Source: Anaerofustis butyriciformans (GTDB taxonomy: Bacteria; Bacillota; Clostridia; Eubacteriales; Anaerofustaceae). From it: a DNA stretch of 64,000 nucleotides. Under the pieces are notes generated by a model. It saw only the letters and a list, made by a program, of their open reading frames with translations, was not told where the DNA came from and did not search any database. Positions 53,899 to 61,471 of this stretch are shown here, in pieces (the first letter of the stretch is position 1; every line of letters begins with the position of its first letter). The position numbers and the translations under genes are program-made. The stretch is from the NCBI RefSeq assembly GCF_036289385.1, contig NZ_JAYFFH010000001.1, positions 434,001 through 498,000 on the forward strand, written 5' to 3'.

Positions 53899-54115
53899 AT
53901 GGTGGGCTTCTACACCTAACAATTATCTTTTTTATAATTAACAAAAAAACGCCGAATGCATTACTCAATAAACGAGTCATACATTCGGCGTTAAATCCAT
54001 ATTGAAAATCATTAACATCAAAATAATCTACTTTTGGAGCGTCAAATTCCCCTTGATAAATTACTATTTGTTTTAAAATTAATGTTAAATAATACAACAA
54101 TTCTTTTTCATTCAT
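53879..54115 (-). CDS. 78-aa protein of unknown function with a terminator in its 3' part
   Basis: The frame starts at ATG 54113-54115 (GGAG 12 bases upstream). It reads MNEKELLYYLTLILKQIVIY and EFDAPKVDYFDVNDFQYGFN, and its later part MTRLLSNAFGVFL is coded by a strong terminator hairpin. The first 45 residues look like a real protein; the C-terminal 20 are basic and may be read through rarely. I do not recognise a family. Confidence 0.5.
   Translation of the reverse strand: MNEKELLYYLTLILKQIVIYQGEFDAPKVDYFDVNDFQYGFNAECMTRLLSNAFGVFLLIIKKIIVRCRSPPSINFDY
53942..53992 (-). terminator. Intrinsic terminator with GC-rich stem
   Basis: AACGCCGAATG (53948-53958) pairs perfectly with CATTCGGCGTT (53982-53992) over a 23-base loop. 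Seven T's follow on the minus strand. It lies inside the small frame at 53879-54115. Confidence 0.8.
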
Positions 54116-54127
54116 AAGGGATACCAA

Positions 54128-54440
54128 CTCCTACAACAAAGTAACAATGCCATATTTTTTATATGAGCAATCAACTTTCTTATAATTGGTTTCCTCTTAT
54201 GAAAAAAATTAACCAGTAATATAATCTAATTATTTTATTTAAGAAATACTACTGCTTAATCATTTCTTTTTTTATTCAATTTAATTTCTAAATACCTCTT
54301 TTCCATATATTACATAGTTCAGCATTGTTATTGGTGCCATTATACAACAATTTTTTCGCAAAATTTGTCGAATTGTGTAATAGTCTGGTTTTATGTCATT
54401 AAATGTTGCTTTTTATCACAGAATTAATATTTTTATGCAC
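54128..54440. other. Intergenic region
   Basis: About 310 bp of AT-rich sequence between the small gene and a terminator. I see no gene, RNA or repeat that I can support. Confidence 0.6.
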
Positions 54441-54471
54441 AAAAAAAATAACAGCAATAAGTTTGCTGTTA
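54441..54471 (-). terminator. Intrinsic terminator after a gene fragment
   Basis: AACAGCAA pairs with TTGCTGTT (loop TAAGT), with eight T's following on the minus strand. It directly follows the stop codon of the fragment at 54469-54600. Confidence 0.88.
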
Positions 54472-54600
54472 TAAAAGGTTATTTATATCTTTAAATAATG
54501 TTTCAAATCTTGCAAGTGTACTTTCTGAAAAATAATCTTTATCTACACAAAGGGAAGTTAAGTATCTTGAAGGTCTATAATGATTAAATCTATTCTTTTG
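54469..54600 (-). pseudogene. C-terminal fragment of an unrecognised gene
   Basis: A minus-strand frame of 43 codons ends in a stop followed at once by a terminator. It reads NRFNHYRPSRYLTSLCVDKD then YFSESTLARFETLFKDINNL. Its composition is that of a genuine globular protein, but no start codon or upstream part exists. At 54600 it gives way abruptly to the relaxase gene on the other strand. It is the tail of a gene cut off by a rearrangement. I do not recognise the family. Confidence 0.55.
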
Positions 54601-54605
54601 AATAA

Positions 54606-55688
54606 TTTGATTTATTTGAAGAATCAAGGTTAGTTTATAATAATAAACAAATAAGAGATGATAGAAAAATAGATAATTACTTTAATAAAATATCTAATGA
54701 TGATAAACACGATTTAGCTTGTGAGATTATAATTGAACTTGGTGATATGTCTTATTGGGAAAATAAAAATTTAGAAGAAAAATATAAAATGATTAATGTA
54801 TTTGAAAAACAACTTGATGATTTAAAAGAAATAGTACCAAGCTTTTATGTAGCTAATGCGACTTGTCATTTTGATGAACATTCTCCACATCTTCATATTG
54901 TTGGTGTTCCAGTTAAAGAAAATTGTAAAACAGGTTTATCAAAACAAGTTGGTAAAACATCAATATTTACTAAAGAATCATTAGTTATTATTCAAGACAA
55001 AATGAGAGAAAAATGTATTGAAGAATTTAATAATATTTATGAATTAGATTCTAAACTTAAAGAAAAGCAAAAAGGTAAAAATAAAGATTATACACCTTAC
55101 GAAAGATTAATGTTTAATGAAAAAGCAAATGAACTAAAACAAGAATTAAATAATCTTCGTAATGAAGTTTCTGATTTAGAAGATAATAAAAAATCGATTA
55201 GTAAAGAAATCATTAATCTCAATAAAGATAAAGAAGATATAACTGATGAAATTGATAAAAAGAAAAAACTTAACAATAAAATTATTATTAAGTCTAAAAA
55301 TCAATTATTAGATGATAACAAAAAATTACAAGAAGAAAATGAACATTTAAAATCTATGAATTATCAATATAAAACTAGATATAATGATTTAAAAGAAAAG
55401 AACGATTATCTCATTTATCATTTAAATAAAATTATTAAAAAATTACCAGAGTTTATTCAAAATATAATTGATAGATTATTTAATCAATGCAATATTGATT
55501 TAAAACATTTTAAACAACAATATGACCCTGAAGTTAAAAGAAAAGAAGAAAGTAGATTTAAAGGTTTCAATCTATTTAATAAAAAAGAAATTGAAAAAGC
55601 AACTAAACATATTAATGATAAGATGGATGAATATGCTGAAGAATTTTATTCAAATAAAAAGCAAAAAGACGATGACTTATCACTATAG
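54606..55688 (+). pseudogene. mob: MobV (Mob/Pre) relaxase, 5'-truncated
   Basis: The frame from 54606 reads FDLFEESRLVYNNKQIRDDR, DNYFNKI, ACEIIIELGDMSYWENK, then FYVANATCHFDEHSPHLHIVGVP (split: FYVANATCHFDE; HSPHLHIVGVP). That includes the H-x-DE...PH-H metal-binding histidine triad of MobV relaxases. A long coiled coil and basic tail follow. The first 40-50 residues, with the conserved N-terminal motif, are missing: at 54603 the frame hits a stop and unrelated sequence follows. A start at the ATG 54747 would give 313 aa without the conserved front, so plasmid mobilisation is probably lost. MobV proteins nick an origin of transfer to allow mobilisation of small plasmids and Tn4451-like elements. 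Confidence 0.8.
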
Positions 55689-55701
55689 TCATTGTCTTTT
55701 T
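55663..55701 (+). terminator. Intrinsic terminator after mob
   Basis: AAAAAGACGATGACT pairs with AGTCATTGTCTTTTT (one G-T pair) around a nine-base loop. It contains the mob stop codon. Confidence 0.85.
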
Positions 55702-55728
55702 ATAGCTACTTATTACGAAAAACGTTAT

Positions 55729-55743
55729 TTATATCACTAATTT
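55729..55743 (+). repeat. 15-bp direct repeat, left copy
   Basis: TTATATCACTAATTT occurs here, at the 3' end of the resistance cluster, and identically at 58458-58472 in the truncated ATPase gene just before the cluster. The two copies bracket the three aminoglycoside genes. Confidence 0.6.
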
Positions 55744-56548
55744 ATAATACTTTTTTTATTTTCTCAATTTGTTCGTTAATTTCTTCCGGAAAATTATTAA
55801 CCATATTTTCAAAACTCATTACTTCTCTTGCTTTAATAAACATATTAATTCTTTTTTCTATATCTTTATCACTATTTTTATAATATTTCAAAAATAAATT
55901 AATAAATTCATTACCTAAATAACAAAGTGCTGATATATCGGATGCTGGATCTCCATATTTAGCGTTTTCGAAATCTATAATTCCAGTAAGTTCATCATTA
56001 TCATCTAATATATAATTCTCATACCATAAATCACCATGAATAAAATGATAATTATCAAACTCACTTAAATATTCAATATATTCATTATACCAATTTAATA
56101 ATAATGAATATTTTTCATCATCTAAATATTCTCTTAACAACTCTAAATTAATTTTTGCATTATTTAGTTCTTGTTCAACATATATTTTTTTATCAAAGAT
56201 TACTGGAACTTCATATAATTCATTCATAAAATCAGCAAGTTTTTTTGCTAATTGTTCTTTATCAACTTTATCGATGTATGACTTTGTAAATGTATGACCT
56301 TTAATCATTTTATAAACCATAGCTCCATTTGGAAACTCATTATTAGGCGCTATTAATTCAATGATATTAGGAATTTGAAGTGATTTAACATCAACAAGTT
56401 TATTAAGACTTTCGGAATACTTTTTATAATTATCATAGGAATTTTTATTTACACCTTCTAGAAGTATATACTCATCATTAATTATATATGCTTTACTATT
56501 AAATCCCTCATTAATATATTTCTTGCTTTTAATCTCCATTTTTATCAC
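55742..56548 (-). CDS. Aminoglycoside/choline phosphotransferase-family kinase
   Basis: This 268-aa protein has the APH fold. It has an N-terminal lobe with IKGHTFTKSYIDKV, then the catalytic HGDLWYENYILDD (about residue 171) and GIIDFENAKYGDPASDI with the metal-binding Asp. The length fits small APH or choline-kinase-like proteins. It is the last gene of a minus-strand trio with a bifunctional AAC-APH and an acetyltransferase, so it probably modifies an aminoglycoside too, although its substrate is not told by sequence. It starts 8 bp after the upstream gene. Confidence 0.8.
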   Translation of the reverse strand: MIKMEIKSKKYINEGFNSKAYIINDEYILLEGVNKNSYDNYKKYSESLNKLVDVKSLQIPNIIELIAPNNEFPNGAMVYKMIKGHTFTKSYIDKVDKEQLAKKLADFMNELYEVPVIFDKKIYVEQELNNAKINLELLREYLDDEKYSLLLNWYNEYIEYLSEFDNYHFIHGDLWYENYILDDNDELTGIIDFENAKYGDPASDISALCYLGNEFINLFLKYYKNSDKDIEKRINMFIKAREVMSFENMVNNFPEEINEQIEKIKKVL

Positions 56549-56556
56549 AACCTATA

Positions 56557-58008
56557 TTATTTATTTTTAATACTTATTTCACAATATTCTTTTAACTCTG
56601 ATAATCCTTCAGTAATCCAATCATTATAATTATATTCATAACCATAAATTATTTTTTCAAACATCCAATAAAATTCGTGAAAATCTGATTTTCTCAACAT
56701 TTTTTCAATGTTGTCATAACCATAATAATTTAAAACTTTTATACCAAAACATCTTCCTAATTCTTCATCTGAATCTTCTAATAAACAATAAAAATCATTA
56801 TCAGTATCAGAAACACAAGAATCCCCAAAATCAATAATACCTGAAATTCTATTTGTTGTAGTATCAAATAAAATATTACCACAACTAAAGTCGTTATGAA
56901 CAAGAGATTTATTTATTGTTAGCATATCATCATTAGATAAAATGCTATTATAAATATTATTAATTACCATTTTTTCATTATCATCTAATTTATCAAAAAT
57001 TAATTCAACTAATCTTGCATAATCTTTTTTGTAATTCTCAATTGTATCGACTTGGTATTTATTATAATTGGAACTATGTAGTTCTTTTAAAAATCTTGCT
57101 AAATCTTGTGCTAATTTATCTTTTTCTTCATCAGTTAATCTTTCATATATTTCTTTACTTAAAGAAACACCATTAATTTTTGTAAAACAAGCAATACAAT
57201 ATTTATAATTTGAATTATCATTATTAACATATAAAACTTTAGGTATATTAAAAGTTGTTTTATTTTCTAAATATTGTAGTATTTCAATTTCTTTTAATAA
57301 ATTTTCATTTGCTTTTTCGTGTCTAGGAAATTTAAAAATCATATTATCATTAACTTCATAAGCAAACGAGTCATTACCATTACCAATTAATTTAATAGAG
57401 GTTATTTTGATATCAAAACTATGTTCAATTATATATTTTATTGCTTTAACATTAGTTTCATTATCATCATATCGATATTCCATTAAATAACAATCTTCTT
57501 TTTTACCTTCGTGAAGTTCGTGTTCTGGTAAATCTTCAATAATTCTAAATCCTGCTTTTTGATACATTCTAATTGCTCTTGGATTATCTTGGTGTGGGTC
57601 CAATATTACAGCATCTGCATTTCTTTCTTTTTTTAAGAATTCAAAAATCATTTTTGTATATTTTGTTCCTATGCCTTTGCTCCAATAATCAACTTCACCA
57701 ATAAATTGGTCCATACCATAAACAATATCATTACTTCTAGGGTAATGATAATCATCATATAGTTCATCATACATTTTATATATTTGTCCATAACCAATAG
57801 GTTGACCATTATATTCAATAATTACTCTTATAACTTCATCTTCCCAAGGTTCTGTATAATGTTCTTTTAAAGTTTCTAATGTATATTTTTTATCTCTACC
57901 ACCATAAAATTCTAATACTCTTTCATCGGTAAGCCATTTTAACATTAATGGAAAATCATTATCATTTAAAGTTCTAACCCTTATATTCTCATTTTTAATA
58001 TCTATCAT
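56557..58008 (-). CDS. Bifunctional AAC(6')-APH(2'') aminoglycoside-modifying enzyme
   Basis: This 483-aa fusion has an N-terminal GNAT acetyltransferase (about 1-180). Long stretches of it read as in the classic staphylococcal and enterococcal AAC(6')-Ie, for example FPLMLKWLTDERVLEFYGGR, EPWEDEV, IGYGQIYKMYDELY and EDLPEHELHEGKKEDCYLME. The kinase half (about 185-483) has LVHNDFSCGNILFD (about 371) and GIIDFGDSCVSD. It is not the usual partner and looks closer to APH(2'')-IV types (GNGNDSFAYEVN, IFKFPRH, FTKINGV, KIIYGYEY). The enzyme acetylates and phosphorylates aminoglycosides such as gentamicin and kanamycin. Its start overlaps the end of the acetyltransferase gene by 4 bp (ATGA). Confidence 0.9.
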   Translation of the reverse strand: MIDIKNENIRVRTLNDNDFPLMLKWLTDERVLEFYGGRDKKYTLETLKEHYTEPWEDEVIRVIIEYNGQPIGYGQIYKMYDELYDDYHYPRSNDIVYGMDQFIGEVDYWSKGIGTKYTKMIFEFLKKERNADAVILDPHQDNPRAIRMYQKAGFRIIEDLPEHELHEGKKEDCYLMEYRYDDNETNVKAIKYIIEHSFDIKITSIKLIGNGNDSFAYEVNDNMIFKFPRHEKANENLLKEIEILQYLENKTTFNIPKVLYVNNDNSNYKYCIACFTKINGVSLSKEIYERLTDEEKDKLAQDLARFLKELHSSNYNKYQVDTIENYKKDYARLVELIFDKLDDNEKMVINNIYNSILSNDDMLTINKSLVHNDFSCGNILFDTTTNRISGIIDFGDSCVSDTDNDFYCLLEDSDEELGRCFGIKVLNYYGYDNIEKMLRKSDFHEFYWMFEKIIYGYEYNYNDWITEGLSELKEYCEISIKNK

Positions 58009-58436
58009 TTTTCATCACCTTCAAAATCATATACATAGCAAATTTCATCTTCAAAATCATTTTTGCCACCTAATTTTTCATATACATGACACGCTCTAGG
58101 ATTTCCTTTATCAGTAAGAACAAACATTTCAAAGAATCCATTAGAACTAATATAATCTTTAATAAATCCTAATAATTTAGTTCCATAACCTTTATCTTGA
58201 TAGTCTGGTAACATTCCAATAGAATAAATAAAATATGCATGTTTTCCATTTGGATGAATAATATCATATCCATAAGCAAATCCTACAATTTTATTTTCAG
58301 CTTTAGCAATAAACCCAATAACATTTTTATCATTATAAAATTCATTTATTTTTTCTAAATCAAATTCTATATCATCATCTTCGATGATTTCTTTCATTAA
58401 TTCTAAATCTTCTTTTTCTAATAATTTATATTCCAC
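58005..58436 (-). CDS. GNAT acetyltransferase in the aminoglycoside cluster
   Basis: This 143-aa protein starts at GTG (58434-58436). It has the acetyl-CoA-binding MLPDYQDKGYGTKLLGFIKD block (Q-x-x-G-x-G/A) and a C-terminal VLTDKGNPRACHVYEKLGG, typical of GNAT enzymes. The general layout resembles AAC(3)-I-like gentamicin acetyltransferases, but I cannot assign it firmly. It overlaps the end of the truncated ATPase gene by 11 bp and the following AAC-APH gene by 4 bp. It is therefore the first gene of the resistance unit and depends on upstream transcription. Confidence 0.8.
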   Translation of the reverse strand: MEYKLLEKEDLELMKEIIEDDDIEFDLEKINEFYNDKNVIGFIAKAENKIVGFAYGYDIIHPNGKHAYFIYSIGMLPDYQDKGYGTKLLGFIKDYISSNGFFEMFVLTDKGNPRACHVYEKLGGKNDFEDEICYVYDFEGDEK

Positions 58437-59409
58437 AATTAATCACATCCAATATTATTATATCACTAATTTTATAAATTCTAGTTGATGTGTTTTCTTT
58501 TGTTTGTATTTCAAAGTTTATTTCTAAATTTTTATTAGTAGTCCAATATTCTAATAATTTATCTGTTATATTATTTGAAGTTGCTTCTAGTTCAGCAATA
58601 AAGTCTTCATAATTATTTGAATCCATAACTTTCTTTATATCAATATTTGATAATTCAAATAGTGCTTTTGTAATATCATTTTGTTCTTTTGTAAATGTAT
58701 CATCAACTTGTCCATTTAAAAATTTCTGTAAATTAATAGTACCAGGTAAACTATAATATTCATCAAAATACAAAAATTCAGGTAAATTAGGAATTATATA
58801 TTCACTTATAATATAACTTACTAATTTATCTTCGCTGTCTGTTTTTGGACTATCTATATATTTTGTTTTTAACTCTTTATATGCATCTGTAAGTTCTTCA
58901 ATTTCCTTTAATTTTTCTGCTAATTCTTCTAGTGAATTACTTTTTATGAGTTCTTGTTTTATACTGTCTTCTAGCGTGTAATTTTGTAAGAACTGTTCTA
59001 TAAATTTTTTTGTATTAGTTGATACATTATAAAACCTTTTAATATTATTATATGTTTTTGCAACTATAATTGATTTACTTGTAAATACTTCTTTTCCTAC
59101 GTCTTCTGAAATCTGATTTAATAAATCATCAGATAATTCAAAAGTACAAGTTATAACATCAAAATCTTCATTTGGATATTCTTGTTGATATCTTTTTAAT
59201 TCGCCTCTTGGATAATCGTTTGTACTATTAAAAGTAAATGTTTTATCTTTTGAATCAAAATAGTTGAATTTTGCCATTGCTTCAAGTAATGCAGTTTTTC
59301 CACTTTCATTTTTCCCTACTATTCTTGTAACCCCATCTTCAATCTCTATTTCTTGCTTTTCTAAAAAACTTTTGTATTTATTAATTACAACATTCTTTAA
59401 TTTAATCAT
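58426..59409 (-). pseudogene. OLD-like AAA ATPase, C-terminally truncated
   Basis: The 327-aa remnant begins MIKLKNVVINKYKSFLEKQE and has Walker A IVGKNESGKTALLEAM. It matches the N-terminal part of AAA_15/OLD-type ATPases that continue into a C-terminal Walker B and TOPRIM nuclease. Here the frame ends with RIYKISDIIILDVINCGI, and no signature or Walker B motif follows. The break coincides with the 15-bp repeat at 58458-58472 and the start of the resistance genes. It is 20 bp downstream of brxL, with an AGGGAG ribosome site, so it probably belonged to the BREX operon. Confidence 0.75.
58458..58472 (+). repeat. 15-bp direct repeat, right copy
   Basis: TTATATCACTAATTT, identical to 55729-55743. 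It lies in the last codons of the truncated ATPase. Confidence 0.6.
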
Positions 59410-59429
59410 TATAAAACTCCCTTCAAAAA

Positions 59430-61460
59430 TTATTCTATCCCTAAGGCTTTATATACTGCGTCTTCTGGGTTATTATAAAATGATATATTAAATTTGGAAA
59501 ATAAATCACTTGGTACATTTGATATATCACTTGCTGAAGACATAGGAAGCAATATTTTCTTTGCTCCAGAATCAAAACATACTTGGAGAGTATTTGCTAA
59601 TTCTTCCACTTTACTTATTGTCCCACCAATGCTCATACTTCCTAGTATAACTAAACTGCCCTGCATTGGCTTTTTTAAGGCACTACTACACATTGCAACA
59701 AAAGATGCAAGAGAAATATCTTTTGAAGCACCTACTCCTTGTAAATCTTCTATATGTAACAAATAATCTACATTATCAACTTGAATACTTGCACTTATAC
59801 TTTTTTTATTTGCTTTAAAATAATTAAATGCTGTATTCAATGCTTCTTTTGTTTCTCTATCAGTTCCTATACCAGATATTGCAAATTTTCCGTGTCCACT
59901 TGGTGATTCAACTTCTATTTTAAATGTTCCTATCATTCCAGAATTACCTCTACCTATAAAATAAGTATGTCCTGCTTTTAACATTCCTTCTGGAATAAGT
60001 TTTCCTCCCCCACTCTCTGGTACAGAAATAAACTTTTCTTCCATAGTATCTAAATCAATATAAGAAAAATGCACATCATAGAATTCCATACCACCAATTT
60101 TCTTTAATTGTTCCTTAACACGTCTTCTTCCGACTAAAGCATAAGAAAGTATTTCTTCAAGTTCTTCTTTACTATATTCCCCATCTGGGTATAATAATTT
60201 TACTAAACCAGATACTGTCTTTCTTACTGCGATAACATCTCTTTGATTTAGATTATTACCTAATTTAAAGTATTTATCAAAAGAATCAGAAAATGTCCTT
60301 TTTCTCATTTCTCTAAAATATTCTGATAAGTAATCAGTAATAAATCCATATTCATCTGTTATTAATTCTGGTCGCATTTTAGGTATTTCCCATCCAGGTA
60401 AATAATAATGCATTCTATCAAAAAATGCTGAATCGTTTGCCATTTCTTTTGGAAAAGGCTCAAACAAATGAGAAGTTTTTAATAATACTTCAACACTTTG
60501 ATTAATATTTCCAACAAACACCATTGAGGCGTTAGCATTCTTTTCTTCTTTACCTCTTGCAAATGAGCCAGAAGCCATATAATCTTTCATTATTTGAATT
60601 CCGTCTTTGTCTTTGAAAGTTATTCCGGCAACCTCATCAAATGCCACACAATCCCACATACCAACTAAACCTATTTTCTTTTGTCCCATATTATAGAACA
60701 AGTTGGCAACTGTAGTTTGTCCACCAGATACTAATATGCTATTAGGAGATATTTCTTTATATATGTGTGATTTTCCTGTTCCTCTTGGACCTAATTCACA
60801 CAAATTATAATTATTTTCTACTAAAGGTACTGCTCTTTCTATGAAATGCCATTTTTGTATTTCAGTTAAATGTGATGGCTCTATTCCCATTGAACGGATT
60901 AAAACATCTATCCATTCTTCCTTTGTAAAGTGCTTTCTTCCCTCAAATAGTTGATTTAAGTCCATATTTGGAAGTTGTATAGGATCAAGCCCTGCTACTA
61001 CAAAAGGCATTCTATGTTTATCTTGGTCATCAAAACTATAACTTACTTTTATAATACACCATATACCACCAACTAAAAGTTTTTCATATTTACTAACAAT
61101 TCCACTATCAATTAAAGCATCTTTTATTCCTAAATTAGAAAACTCTGCCTGATATATATCTAATTTCTCATTTAATTTAACTGTTACCTTATCAATGATT
61201 GTGTATATTCCTTTTTCTTTTATTTTTGATTTAATTTTTTCGGCTTCATCTGGTCTAACAAAGTTATCTGCTAATATCTTTTTTACTGTTTCTACTCCAT
61301 CTGCAATAGCATTTTCATCATTAGTTGCACAATACATTCCAAGTAAATATTCAAGTACATAAACAGGAACATTAGCCCCCTCTTTTATTTTCTTTGTTAA
61401 ATCTTTTCTTACAACTTTACCTGCAAAGTATTTATTTAACTTTTCATTTAATTCTTCCAC
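59430..61460 (-). CDS. brxL: BrxL, Lon-like ATPase of a BREX system
   Basis: This 676-aa protein matches BrxL in length and layout. It has an N-terminal domain (about 1-190), an AAA region with Walker A ELGPRGTGKSHIYKEI (about 225) and VAFDEVAGITFKDKDGI as Walker B, and the C-terminal Lon-type protease fold (about 480-676: GIGTDRETKEALNTAF, LQGVGASKDISLASFVAM, LVILGSMSIGGTISKVEELA). BrxL is part of type 1-like BREX systems that block phage DNA replication. A GTG start (61458-61460) is set by GGAGGTG 6 bases upstream, which itself contains the pglZ stop codon. No frameshift is visible. Confidence 0.92.
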   Translation of the reverse strand: MEELNEKLNKYFAGKVVRKDLTKKIKEGANVPVYVLEYLLGMYCATNDENAIADGVETVKKILADNFVRPDEAEKIKSKIKEKGIYTIIDKVTVKLNEKLDIYQAEFSNLGIKDALIDSGIVSKYEKLLVGGIWCIIKVSYSFDDQDKHRMPFVVAGLDPIQLPNMDLNQLFEGRKHFTKEEWIDVLIRSMGIEPSHLTEIQKWHFIERAVPLVENNYNLCELGPRGTGKSHIYKEISPNSILVSGGQTTVANLFYNMGQKKIGLVGMWDCVAFDEVAGITFKDKDGIQIMKDYMASGSFARGKEEKNANASMVFVGNINQSVEVLLKTSHLFEPFPKEMANDSAFFDRMHYYLPGWEIPKMRPELITDEYGFITDYLSEYFREMRKRTFSDSFDKYFKLGNNLNQRDVIAVRKTVSGLVKLLYPDGEYSKEELEEILSYALVGRRRVKEQLKKIGGMEFYDVHFSYIDLDTMEEKFISVPESGGGKLIPEGMLKAGHTYFIGRGNSGMIGTFKIEVESPSGHGKFAISGIGTDRETKEALNTAFNYFKANKKSISASIQVDNVDYLLHIEDLQGVGASKDISLASFVAMCSSALKKPMQGSLVILGSMSIGGTISKVEELANTLQVCFDSGAKKILLPMSSASDISNVPSDLFSKFNISFYNNPEDAVYKALGIE

Positions 61461-61471
61461 TATTACACCTC

